From: F1-80-MAGs062 sp046345315
GTDB taxonomy: Bacteria > Planctomycetota > Planctomycetia > Planctomycetales > Planctomycetaceae
Direction of reading: 5' to 3'
Assembly (NCBI GenBank): GCA_046345315.1
Contig: JBKDKA010000108.1
Coordinates: 5,300-69,299 of the forward strand
Length of the DNA: 64,000 nucleotides
How positions within the stretch are numbered: the first letter of the stretch is position 1; the number at the start of each line of letters is the position of its first letter. The translations under genes were made by a program, and so were the position numbers. Shown here piece by piece: positions 51,238 through 60,440 of this stretch. A model generated the notes under the pieces. It was not told the origin of the DNA. It searched no databases and was given only the letters and a program-made list of their open reading frames with translations.

Positions 51238-53448
51238 ATGGCAGAAATCAAGAGTGCCTGGGGAATTGACATTGGACAGGCGGGCCTGAAGGCAATTCGT
51301 CTTCGGTCCACGGAAGACGGTCGTCGTGTTGTGGCGACGGCGTTCGATTACATTCCGCACGCAAAGATTCTGAGTCAGCCGGATGCGGTTCCTGAGGAAC
51401 TCATTCGAACCGCGATCACGACATTTCTCGGCCGAAATCAGGTCGATGGAGATCTGATCGGAATCAGTGTGCCTGGCCAGAGCTCACTGGCGAAGTTCAT
51501 CAAATTGCCTCCTGTCGAAGCGGGCAAAGTTGCAGAAATCGTTCGTTACGAAGCACGTCAGCAGATTCCATTTGACCTGAACGAGGTCATCTGGGACTAC
51601 CAGCCGATCGGAGGTTCGCCTGAAGAGAGCGGCTTCATGCTGGAGGCCGAAGTCGGCCTCTTCGCAATGAAACGGGATCTGGTCTTCGATGCGATGAAGC
51701 CTCTGACATCGAATCGAAAAGAGATCGAGCTCGTCCAGATCGCTCCACTGGCCATCTACAACTACCTGTCATTTGATGTGCTGGGTTTTCGGAAGACAGC
51801 GGAAACACCAGATCCGCCGTCGTCAGAGGACTATTATGTCATGCTGGACATGGGAGCGGACAACACGACGCTTCTGGTTTCCAACGGCCGCAGCATCTGG
51901 ATTCGTAACGTTCCGATCGGAGGGAACCATTTCACTCGTGCACTCACGCGAGAAATGAAGCTGACATTTGCGAAGGCTGAACACCTGAAGCTGAATGCCA
52001 CGAAATCACCGGATCCAAAAGCGGTGTTTCAGGCGATGCGGCCAGTGTTCAACGACTTTGTGACTGAAGTCCAGAGATCCATCGGGTATTTCGGCAGCGT
52101 CAACAGAGCGGCGAAGATCCGAAAGATCATCGGCGTCGGAAATGGCTTCCGCCTTGCAGGGCTGCAGAAGTTTCTCCAGCAGAACCTTCAGTACGAAGTT
52201 CAGCGTCTGGAATCTCTCGAAGGCGTGACCGGTGATTCGGTGCTCACCGACCCGGTCTTTATGGAAAACATCATGACGTTCGCAGTGCCCTACGGTGTGG
52301 CGCTGCAGACGCTCGGTCAGACTCGCATCACGACCAGTCTTCTGCCTCCGGAAATTGTTGTCAACAGAAAGATTCGCAGCAAGAAGCCATGGGCGGTTGC
52401 GTCTGCGGCCGGCCTGATGCTGGCTCTGGGGCTCGGGGTCACCGGCAGTGCAACAGTGCTTGATGCCTACAGCGAATCGCGGTGGAAAACTGCTCAGGAT
52501 GCGGTCAAGACGCTGCAGTCGACGATCTCAGCGAATCAGGCAGCCTACACAGCTCAGCAGACTGATCACAAGAAGGTCATTGATGACATCGGTCAGCTGG
52601 TAGCGCCTCTTGAGAAACGAGTTCTCTGGATGGAACTGCTGAAGGCGGTAAATGAGTGTCTGCCCCGCGATGAAGGAAACGAACAGGATCAGGAGGATCT
52701 GTCGCTTCAGAAGAAAATCCGAGTGCAGAGCGTCACAAGCCGCAAGGTCGCTGACGTGGGGACCTGGTTTACAGCACTGAAGACTGCTGATCCGGAGTGT
52801 TTCCTGCACCTTGCGGACCCGGAGAAAGGGCCGACTGGCAAAGGGTACATTGTGACTCTTCGAGGTTATCATCTCTACAACAGTCCCACAGTGCCATTTG
52901 AAAAACGTGGCGGGAACTTTCTGCTGGAAACTGTCGTGAGTGAACTCGCAAAGTGGACCGTTAATCGAAATGGTGTGGAAGTTCCGGTCGGCAAGCTTGG
53001 AATCTCTCATCCCGTTTCGTTCGTCGTGGCTCAGGATTCCTTTACTTATGATCCGAATGCCAGGATCGGCCAGACCATGACGGGGATCGGCCCTGGCGCC
53101 GGAGGGTTCAGAAATGCGGGCCCTGCCAACAACATGCTGGCGGGTGGAGGCGGAAATGGTGGCCTGTTAGGAAATCGTCGTGGCGGAGACGATGAGGACG
53201 AGGAAACATCAGCGGGGCCAGCCGGAAATTATGGAGCGAACGTTCCTGTTTTGCCCGGAATGAACAATCGCAAAGACGTTCAGTTTGAGGAAGCCGAAGC
53301 GAAGGAACTCAAGGTCCTCGAGAAAACACACTTCGTACTTCAGTTTGCGTGGGTTCCGACACTTGAGCGAGCTCGGCTGGATGTTTCGCCGAATGTGCCA
53401 AAAGCTGACGCTGCAGGAGCAACGCCTGACGCAGCTAAAAAACCCTGA
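51238..53448 (+). CDS. pilM: PilM-PilN fusion, type IV pilus/type II secretion inner-membrane component
   Basis: 736 residues from ATG at 51238 with GAAGG upstream. The first 370 residues are an actin-like PilM ATPase: AWGIDIGQAGLKAIRL and YVMLDMGADNTTLLV are phosphate-loop equivalents, with YEARQQIPFDLNEV in the PilN-peptide-binding region. A membrane span (about 382-405, VASAAGLMLALGLGVTGS) begins a PilN-like part with a coiled coil and an alpha/beta domain. The last 120 residues are Gly/Asn/Glu-rich. In most bacteria PilM and PilN are separate and held by the PilN tail; here they are one chain. It heads a three-gene block with two anchored proteins. Confidence 0.85.
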   Translation: MAEIKSAWGIDIGQAGLKAIRLRSTEDGRRVVATAFDYIPHAKILSQPDAVPEELIRTAITTFLGRNQVDGDLIGISVPGQSSLAKFIKLPPVEAGKVAEIVRYEARQQIPFDLNEVIWDYQPIGGSPEESGFMLEAEVGLFAMKRDLVFDAMKPLTSNRKEIELVQIAPLAIYNYLSFDVLGFRKTAETPDPPSSEDYYVMLDMGADNTTLLVSNGRSIWIRNVPIGGNHFTRALTREMKLTFAKAEHLKLNATKSPDPKAVFQAMRPVFNDFVTEVQRSIGYFGSVNRAAKIRKIIGVGNGFRLAGLQKFLQQNLQYEVQRLESLEGVTGDSVLTDPVFMENIMTFAVPYGVALQTLGQTRITTSLLPPEIVVNRKIRSKKPWAVASAAGLMLALGLGVTGSATVLDAYSESRWKTAQDAVKTLQSTISANQAAYTAQQTDHKKVIDDIGQLVAPLEKRVLWMELLKAVNECLPRDEGNEQDQEDLSLQKKIRVQSVTSRKVADVGTWFTALKTADPECFLHLADPEKGPTGKGYIVTLRGYHLYNSPTVPFEKRGGNFLLETVVSELAKWTVNRNGVEVPVGKLGISHPVSFVVAQDSFTYDPNARIGQTMTGIGPGAGGFRNAGPANNMLAGGGGNGGLLGNRRGGDDEDEETSAGPAGNYGANVPVLPGMNNRKDVQFEEAEAKELKVLEKTHFVLQFAWVPTLERARLDVSPNVPKADAAGATPDAAKKP

Positions 53449-53516
53449 TTTCTTCTGAGTTCGCAGTGAGCCCATCTGACTTCGGTTACTGAACAGCCCG
53501 CAACGGGGATTTGACC

Positions 53517-55604
53517 ATGGATAAACTTCAGCCCTTGATTCGCCATCACTTCTGGATCTGTTTCGTGCTGGCGCTGATCTTCGCTATGACCGGGTGGTGG
53601 AAGGCCAATGCAAAAATCTCCGAGGAGATTGAGGCACGGTCGAAATCCGTGGCTGACTCATTTTCCAACGCAACCAAAGGCGCAGACGCTCCCAATAAGA
53701 CATGGTCTGATGGGGCGCAGGCAATAAATGCGTCGGACCGAAAGAAATACGAGTCAGCATCGAAACTGCTTTGGGAACGTCAGAAAGCAGTCCGCGTGTT
53801 TGACCCCGAAATTCGGGAGAAGATGGCCGGCATCAAGTACATGGATCCCATTCCCAAAGTGGCAACGCGCGGCGAGTGGGGAATTCTCTACGAGAAAATG
53901 TTCCAGAATGTGCTGGATGTTGTGAATCCGTTCAAGCCGGCAGAAGGCACCGGTCTGGTGATATTTGATGAAAAACGCGTCACACACATGCCTTTCAATA
54001 CATGGCGTCTTCGGCCCCCGACTTCTGATGAAATCTGGAAGCTCCAGGAAGATATGTGGCTGCTTCGTTCGCTGCTCACATCTTTGTCGAGAGTCAATGA
54101 CGGCTCGCGAAGACTGACCGAATCCGGACTCCGAGAGATCGTCCAGTTGAAGCTTCGCGGCGGTCAGAGAGATGCGCCCCTGCCACCGATCGCTGCTGGT
54201 GGTGCTGGATTTTCCGGGTTCGGAGGAGGGGGCGGGGGGAATGCTCCCCGCGGAGGTGACGACGACGGCAACGACGGCTCGATGGCTGCGTTCGGTGGAG
54301 GTAACGCAGGCGGAGTCATGCCAGGTGGAGTTGCAGGTCAGAGAAGTGGACCATGGACGCAATATGAATTACCCGCAACGGCCGACTTTATGACCGAAGA
54401 GTTCGGCCCGGTCGGGGGCCCTTTGGCAATGGGTGGAGGTGGTGGCGGCGGACGTGGAAATGCTCCCGACGATGAAGATGGAGGGTCGGGGTTCTCGAGC
54501 GTGGCGCCAAGTGCGTTCGGGGCGGGCGGCGGCACGGGGATGGAACCGGACCGTTATGTGGATGAAGACCCTGCCCTTCCCTACAAGACGCGAGCATTCT
54601 TCCTGCATGTCAGAATCAGAGAATCTGAGATTCCTCGAATGCTTGCCGAACTCACCGACTCCAGTTTTCCAGTGGAAATTGTGCGTCTGGACGTGACAAC
54701 TGGTACATCTTCGACCGCAGCCGGCGCGATGTTCACAGGAGGCAATGCAGGTGGTCTGCGTGGCAACTCTGAGGATGAAGATGGTGGCGGCTTTATGGGC
54801 GGTGGGATGGCGGGAATCAACATGATGGCTGCTGGTGGCGGGGGAAATGCCCCCCAGCTCGGAAACAATCCCGGACTGCCGGCTAATTCGCGAAATCCTC
54901 TCGCCAACTCTCAGGCTGCACAGGCGAAAGCAGCGAAAGCAGCTCAGGCAGCACAGCAGACTCTGGCTGCCGCGATGATGGATCCGTCACTGGTGACAGT
55001 GCGAGTTGGCGGTCTGATGACACTCTATCAGACAAAAGACGAAGCGGATGCTCAGACCTCAAACGAGGCTGCAGCTCAGCAGGAAGGCGGACCGGCAGCA
55101 GCACCTCAGCAGCCAGCACCGGAATCTGGGGTGACGCCATCGGATTCTGACGCTGCGAAGACTCCTGACGGAGCACCGGCTGATGAAGCGGCTGGTACCG
55201 GAGCGGCTGAAAAAGTAACGACAGAAGGTGAAAATGCCGTTCCTGAACAGAATCCTCAGGATCCGGCGACAGCTCAACCGGGAGATCCCGCTGCAGGTAC
55301 GGGAGCAGACGCAGAGAAACCGGGCACCGCAGATGAATCCACTGAGCCGGCGTCTGTCGAACCGTCGGCGTCCCCGGACGCCGAAACGAGCTCTGACAGT
55401 GATGCCGGAGATGCCCCGGAAGCAGCATCCGAGACAAACGGGGCCTCCGGTGATCCGGCTTCGAACGAGACATCGCCTGAAACGGAGCCTGCCGCTGGCA
55501 GTTCAGGCAGCGAAAACACAGAGAAGGATGCTGCCGCAGACAGTTCCGGTTCCGGTTCATCGGATACCGGTGAGTCCGGAGAGGTTACTGACGAAAAGAA
55601 ATAA
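53517..55604 (+). CDS. Membrane-anchored Gly/Ala-rich protein, possible PilO-like pilus component
   Basis: 695 residues from ATG at 53517 (GGGGA upstream). The N terminus DKLQPLIRHHFWICFVLALI is a cytoplasmic head plus one span, as in PilO. A helical part (about 30-215) precedes Gly-rich linkers. A small domain (about 365-400, RAFFLHVRIRESEIPRMLAE and FPVEIVRLDVT) looks like a ferredoxin-like pilus platform domain. The last 200 residues are Ala/Pro/Glu/Ser-rich and probably disordered. The PilO assignment rests on gene order after pilMN and on topology; sequence identity to PilO is not obvious. Confidence 0.6.
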   Translation: MDKLQPLIRHHFWICFVLALIFAMTGWWKANAKISEEIEARSKSVADSFSNATKGADAPNKTWSDGAQAINASDRKKYESASKLLWERQKAVRVFDPEIREKMAGIKYMDPIPKVATRGEWGILYEKMFQNVLDVVNPFKPAEGTGLVIFDEKRVTHMPFNTWRLRPPTSDEIWKLQEDMWLLRSLLTSLSRVNDGSRRLTESGLREIVQLKLRGGQRDAPLPPIAAGGAGFSGFGGGGGGNAPRGGDDDGNDGSMAAFGGGNAGGVMPGGVAGQRSGPWTQYELPATADFMTEEFGPVGGPLAMGGGGGGGRGNAPDDEDGGSGFSSVAPSAFGAGGGTGMEPDRYVDEDPALPYKTRAFFLHVRIRESEIPRMLAELTDSSFPVEIVRLDVTTGTSSTAAGAMFTGGNAGGLRGNSEDEDGGGFMGGGMAGINMMAAGGGGNAPQLGNNPGLPANSRNPLANSQAAQAKAAKAAQAAQQTLAAAMMDPSLVTVRVGGLMTLYQTKDEADAQTSNEAAAQQEGGPAAAPQQPAPESGVTPSDSDAAKTPDGAPADEAAGTGAAEKVTTEGENAVPEQNPQDPATAQPGDPAAGTGADAEKPGTADESTEPASVEPSASPDAETSSDSDAGDAPEAASETNGASGDPASNETSPETEPAAGSSGSENTEKDAAADSSGSGSSDTGESGEVTDEKK

Positions 55605-55755
55605 TGAGCTGACAGGGGGTCACTGGATTTCGATGTGACCTGAACGGGAAAGAACAAAGTGGCAAAAACAGAAGAGATCATTGCCTTGTTCGCCTTTTGA
55701 AATCAACTTTGTCCAACAGCAGTCCATGCAGATCTGAATGAACGGGAGTTGCCTT

Positions 55756-58143
55756 GTGAAGAAAACCAAAGGCTTTGACTTCAAGAAGTTAATACTGAAT
55801 CACGGCGAAAAGTTTGTCGTGGTTGTGGTGGCACTGCTTGGACTGATGGGCGTCGCGTCGGCTCGGTGGAGTGGCCCCGCAAATGATATCACCACAGTCA
55901 GCCTGACGAACAAGGTCCGGGAAACACAAACGAAAGTGGATTCCAACCCATGGCCGGAGGAACAGAGCAAGGAATTCCTGCTGACCCCGGATGTTGCAGA
56001 GCTTGCCAGAAAGATGGCTTCACCAAATGAGGCTGTCGAACAGTTCGTGTTTACGGTGCCCTTCGATGAGCCGTTGAACCCTGTCCGGGAGAAACGCGCC
56101 GCGATCACTGTCCTGACCCCCGAAAGTCCAGAACGAAACGCCGTCTCTGTCGCACTGGCGTTGTTTCCGGAAGAGGAAACGGAACTCACGGCGACTGATG
56201 ACAAGGATTCGAAGAATCCCGGAGCTCGAAAGCCGCCGAAACGCACAGGGCGGAAAGAAGTGAAAGAGGAATCAGAAGAAGACCGGAAGCGTCGCGAGCG
56301 TCTGGGAGCTGTTGCAGACACAGGACGAGGACCGGGTGCCGGAAATGGCCCGCTCGGTGGTGACCCTGATTCGGAGGATCTGCGTGGAGGCAATCTGGGT
56401 GGAGGTCAGAACAGATCGCGCCGCGGTGAAGACTCAAGACGAGGAGGCGGCGGTAATCGACGTAATCGTGGCCGCGATGATGATGACTATCTTCCGGCCG
56501 GGATTCCTATGTACGGCTATGCCGGAGGAGATGACGAAGATTCATCCGGAATGCTTGGCATCAACATTCCGACAAAGCGAGTTCGATACAGCGGCGGCAT
56601 CTCTGTCCGATACCTGTTCAATCTGCGTGAACAGCGGAAAAAGATTGCCGAGGCACTCCATATCAGTGTCACTGACCCTGCCACCGCAATGTATGCAGAG
56701 GACTTCATTGACCTGCATGTGGAGCGAAAGCAGGCGATTTCGGCTGCTGACCCTTGGTCGGGAGAATGGGAACCCGTCAAGAACGAAGACCTGTCAGAGA
56801 TTCTTCAGGAGTCACTTGGACTTGATCTTGAAGTGGTGAATCCGATGGTGACTCGTCCAGTGATCACCATGCCGCTGCCTCGCCGCGTTCAGGGTCAGTG
56901 GAGTCCGGACGAGGTATCACATAAGGGAATTGACGAGTTCGTTCTGAGCGACGAAGAAAAAGAGATTATCAGGAAACGGGATGAAAAGCTGGCAAAGGAA
57001 GCCGAGGAACTGAAAGCGGTCGCACCTCCGATGCGCGAAATGCCTCGCGGATTCAGCGTATTCCGCGGCAACGCCAATCAGATCATCAACCAGCTTGGCA
57101 ATGGCGGAATGCCTCAGCGAGGCGGGGCTGGCAGTGGAAATTCCCCGATGGATTTCAACTCACGTTTTCTGAACGAATACAACGTGGCTGCCACAGGCGC
57201 TGGCAATAATCCCGGGGCGCCTGCCGGACAGATACCACTGAATCCAAGAACCGGTCGGAATCAGCAGGGAAGAATGAGCGCAGAGGAACTCGAGAAGCTT
57301 CGAAAGAAGCTCTTTGATCCCGATGCCACCAATCGTCTGCTGCTGGTCCGTTTTGTTGACTTCACCGCAGAACGCGGCCATGAGTATATCTACCGCGTTC
57401 GACTTGAGATGAACAATCCGAACTTCGGCGCTCCCGTGGACGAACTTGAGCAGCCGGAACTCAGTACGCAGAAGACGATCTTGTCGGCGTGGAGCGAACC
57501 GACGGCACCTGTACTTCTGCCGGGTGAGTCACGGTACTACGTCAACAAGGTTGTCGCCGGTGGTCATGCAGATGAGCGTGCCGACCTGTCTGTGTATTTC
57601 GAAGACACGGAGAAGGGTACGCCGGTGATGGCAGATTTCCAGAATCCGGTCGGCATTCGAATCGGTGGAAAACGTGAAGTCGAAGAGGTTGCCGACCTCT
57701 CGAAGAATACACTCGGACCGTCTGAAGTTGACGTTCGGAGCAAAGATCTGCTGTGTGCCGTGACTCAGGGAATTCAACTCAATGTTGCGGAACACAAAGA
57801 CCTGAAACCCTGGCTCTCCAATGCTCCTCGCGGACAGAAGTCCGTCCCGGATCGAATTCTTGTGGTAACAGGTTCCGGACAGCTGATTGAACGTTTCAGC
57901 GGCGACAACGCAGAGATGGAACGTCAGGATCGCGGCGATACGGAGTTCGTTCGCAAAGAATATCGAGATCTTGGCTGGGGGCCTGAAGGTCAGGACTCCA
58001 CTCAGGTTGCCGGTGCCTATTCCGAAGACGAAGAGGATGGAAGTGGCGGACCAGGCGGTGCGATGAGGGGAATGGGACGCGGTGATCCCCTGGCGACAGG
58101 CGGTCGGCGCGGACGTCGAGGTGGCGGAAATGCCGGCAATTAA
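55756..58143 (+). CDS. Membrane-anchored charged protein of the pilus-like cluster
   Basis: 795 residues from GTG at 55756 (GGGAG upstream; ATG at 55738 has no ribosome site). A short basic head, KKTKGFDFKKLILNHGEK, is followed by one span (VVVVVALLGLMGVA). The outer part contains Gly/Arg/Asp-rich linkers (about 170-260), a predicted alpha/beta domain (SGGISVRYLFNLREQRKKIA) and a fibronectin-like segment (FTAERGHEYIYRVRLEMNNP, then LSAWSEPTAPVLLPGES). The end is Gly/Arg-rich. Family not named; its place after pilMN suggests a structural role in the same envelope machine. Confidence 0.6.
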   Translation: MKKTKGFDFKKLILNHGEKFVVVVVALLGLMGVASARWSGPANDITTVSLTNKVRETQTKVDSNPWPEEQSKEFLLTPDVAELARKMASPNEAVEQFVFTVPFDEPLNPVREKRAAITVLTPESPERNAVSVALALFPEEETELTATDDKDSKNPGARKPPKRTGRKEVKEESEEDRKRRERLGAVADTGRGPGAGNGPLGGDPDSEDLRGGNLGGGQNRSRRGEDSRRGGGGNRRNRGRDDDDYLPAGIPMYGYAGGDDEDSSGMLGINIPTKRVRYSGGISVRYLFNLREQRKKIAEALHISVTDPATAMYAEDFIDLHVERKQAISAADPWSGEWEPVKNEDLSEILQESLGLDLEVVNPMVTRPVITMPLPRRVQGQWSPDEVSHKGIDEFVLSDEEKEIIRKRDEKLAKEAEELKAVAPPMREMPRGFSVFRGNANQIINQLGNGGMPQRGGAGSGNSPMDFNSRFLNEYNVAATGAGNNPGAPAGQIPLNPRTGRNQQGRMSAEELEKLRKKLFDPDATNRLLLVRFVDFTAERGHEYIYRVRLEMNNPNFGAPVDELEQPELSTQKTILSAWSEPTAPVLLPGESRYYVNKVVAGGHADERADLSVYFEDTEKGTPVMADFQNPVGIRIGGKREVEEVADLSKNTLGPSEVDVRSKDLLCAVTQGIQLNVAEHKDLKPWLSNAPRGQKSVPDRILVVTGSGQLIERFSGDNAEMERQDRGDTEFVRKEYRDLGWGPEGQDSTQVAGAYSEDEEDGSGGPGGAMRGMGRGDPLATGGRRGRRGGGNAGN

Positions 58144-58173
58144 TCAGCTGGACATTACACGTCTGCAGAATCT

Positions 58174-59346
58174 ATGCGCGTTGCTCATATCATTACCAGA
58201 CTGATTCTCGGCGGTGCTCAGGAGAATACGCTCTACAATGTTGATGATCAGCACCATCTGTTCGGCGACGAAGTCTGCCTGATTTCAGGCCCCGGGCTCG
58301 GCCCTGAAGGTTCGCTGGAACAGAAGGCACTGGATCGACAACTGGATCTGCGAATCATCCCGGAACTTCAGCGATCTCTGAATGTTCGAAAAGACCTGCG
58401 AGCGCTGTCCAGAATCTCTGAACAGCTTCGCAGTTTTCAGCCACAGATCGTCCATACTCATAGCTCAAAGGCCGGTATTCTCGGGCGTTACGCAGCGTTT
58501 CGACTGGGACTTCCGGCCGTTCACAGCATTCATGGAGCGTCGTTTCATTTCGGACAGTCTCCTCTGCTGCATCGTGCCTACAGGATCTCAGAACGAATTG
58601 CGGCTCGATGGTGCGACCATTTCATCAGCGTCTGCGACGACATGTCGCGACAGTACGTTGAAGCCGGAGTGGCTCCGCCGGAACGCTTTTCCACCGTTTA
58701 CAGCGGGATGGATGTTGACCGGTTTCTGACTCCTGAACGTGCTGCCGAAGAGGTCCGTCGCCAGCTGGGGATCGAATCGCACCATGTCGTGATCGGAAAA
58801 GTGGCGAGGCTGTTCAATCTGAAGGGACATGAGTTCCTGATTGAGGCCGCACCAGCAGTTGTCAGACGAGTCCCGAATGTGCGGTTCCTGCTTGTCGGGG
58901 ACGGGATCCTCCGCGAGCAACTGCAGCAACGAATCGCCGAACTCGGGCTGACGAATCATTTCATTTTTGCCGGGCTTGTTCCTTCTCATGAAGTCCCGGA
59001 TTATCTGCATGCGATGGACATGGTTGTGCATACGAGCGTCTGGGAAGGACTCGCCAGAGTCCTTCCTCAGGCCCTCATCAGCGGCAAACCCGTCATCAGC
59101 TATGCCATTGACGGGGCTCCGGAAGTCTGTATCAACGGAGAAACAGGTCTGCTGGTGCCACCGCGAACATCCGCTGAGCTCTCTGAGGCAATGATCTGCC
59201 TTGCCGAAAACCCCTCGCTGCGAGCTGCGATGGGGAACAACGGCCGCGAACGTTTTGCGGATCAGTTTCGTCATGAAACCATGACAGCTCGGATCCGTGA
59301 GGTTTACGAGATGGTTCTGAGACAGCGTCAGAAGCCTGCAGTCTGA
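58174..59346 (+). CDS. GT4 family glycosyltransferase
   Basis: 390 residues with two Rossmann-like halves. The N-terminal half has ITRLILGGAQENTLYNV and IVHTHSSKAGILGRYAAF; the C-terminal half has VYSGMDVDRFLT, VRFLLVGDGILREQL, and SVWEGLARVLPQALISGKPV then APEVCINGETGLLVPP, the GT4 nucleotide-sugar-binding E-x7-E region. It transfers a sugar from an activated donor to a lipid or polysaccharide acceptor in envelope synthesis. It follows the pilus-like block by 30 bases on the same strand; a role in pilus or capsule glycosylation is possible but not shown. Confidence 0.9.
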   Translation: MRVAHIITRLILGGAQENTLYNVDDQHHLFGDEVCLISGPGLGPEGSLEQKALDRQLDLRIIPELQRSLNVRKDLRALSRISEQLRSFQPQIVHTHSSKAGILGRYAAFRLGLPAVHSIHGASFHFGQSPLLHRAYRISERIAARWCDHFISVCDDMSRQYVEAGVAPPERFSTVYSGMDVDRFLTPERAAEEVRRQLGIESHHVVIGKVARLFNLKGHEFLIEAAPAVVRRVPNVRFLLVGDGILREQLQQRIAELGLTNHFIFAGLVPSHEVPDYLHAMDMVVHTSVWEGLARVLPQALISGKPVISYAIDGAPEVCINGETGLLVPPRTSAELSEAMICLAENPSLRAAMGNNGRERFADQFRHETMTARIREVYEMVLRQRQKPAV

Positions 59347-59526
59347 ACGCCGGCTGGTCCGAACGCCGACTTTCTTTCTTTCGCGCCGCCACTGTCAGAC
59401 TCTCTGCCACACCGTGCTGAGCAGCACTGTTTCGCACAACACAGTGTCGCACAGCATTATGCCCGGCAGCGAAAAATCGGGCGGCGGGCAGAAACGTATC
59501 ACGTCAACGCCGGCCACCGCTTCAGC

Positions 59527-60387
59527 TCAGGAACGTCTCGACGCCTGAGCGGAATGCAGCGTGTTATTCAGCAGCATGGCGATCGTCATCGGACCGACTC
59601 CGCCTGGTACGGGAGTAATCGCAGAAGCAACCGCAGCGACTCCTTCCGTGTCGACGTCGCCGACGAGCCGATCTCCGAGTCGGTTGATTCCGACATCGAT
59701 CACAACAGCCCCTGGTCGTACCATGTCGTGTTTCACGAATTCAGCGATCCCGACCGCCGCGATCAGAATGTCGGCCTGCCGCGTAATGGATGCGATGTCG
59801 CGGGTACGGCTGTGACAGATCGTCACGGTGGCGTCTGCTCCTCGCTGAACCAGCAGAGCTGCCATTGGTTTCCCGACAATGTCGCTGCGACCGATGATCA
59901 CCGCATGCTGACCAGCCGTAGGAATTTTTTCGTATTCCAGCAGTTTCATGACGCCATGCGGTGTGCACGGCAGAAACCTGGGGCGTCCCTGAAGCATGAG
60001 CCCGACGTTTTCCGGATGAAAACCATCCACGTCCTTTGAGGGATGGATCGCATCGAGAATCAGCGTGCCGTCCAGATGCTTCGGCAGTGGAAGCTGAACG
60101 AGAATTCCATGAACGGTTGCATCGGCGTTGAGCTGACCGATGAGCTTCAGCAGATCCTGCTGAGAAGTCCCTGCAGGAAGCCGGTGAAGTTCACTCTTCA
60201 GGCCGGCTTTCTGACAGGCTTTTTCCTTGTTTCTCACGTAGACCTGACTGGCCGGGTCTTCTCCAACCAGCACTGCCGCAAGCTTCGGTACGATCCCGAA
60301 CTGAGACTGCAGTTCTGCTGCCCGCACGGCCACATCACTCCGGATTGCTTCCGCGATGTGTTTTCCATCAATCAGACGTGCTGACAT
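59527..60387 (-). CDS. folD: Bifunctional methylenetetrahydrofolate dehydrogenase/methenyltetrahydrofolate cyclohydrolase
   Basis: 286 residues of normal length. It interconverts 5,10-methylene-, 5,10-methenyl- and 10-formyl-tetrahydrofolate in one-carbon metabolism. Family blocks are VYVRNKEKACQKAGL with the catalytic lysine, ILVQLPLPKHLD, PSKDVDGFHPENVG, IIGRSDIVGKPMAALL and TPVPGGVGPMTIAMLLNNT. The gene is 53 bases downstream of the phosphofructokinase gene and convergent with the glycosyltransferase gene. Confidence 0.95.
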   Translation of the reverse strand: MSARLIDGKHIAEAIRSDVAVRAAELQSQFGIVPKLAAVLVGEDPASQVYVRNKEKACQKAGLKSELHRLPAGTSQQDLLKLIGQLNADATVHGILVQLPLPKHLDGTLILDAIHPSKDVDGFHPENVGLMLQGRPRFLPCTPHGVMKLLEYEKIPTAGQHAVIIGRSDIVGKPMAALLVQRGADATVTICHSRTRDIASITRQADILIAAVGIAEFVKHDMVRPGAVVIDVGINRLGDRLVGDVDTEGVAAVASAITPVPGGVGPMTIAMLLNNTLHSAQASRRS

Positions 60388-60440
60388 GAAACGGTTTTCC
60401 CCTGAGTGACCTCGAACCGGCCCGAAAGGCCTGCCTGGAA

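Noticed and set aside
59425..59446. CACTGT...ACAGTG hairpin between the convergent glycosyltransferase and folD genes as terminator
   Set aside because: Stem of only six pairs, ten-base loop and no T run; not strong enough to list.
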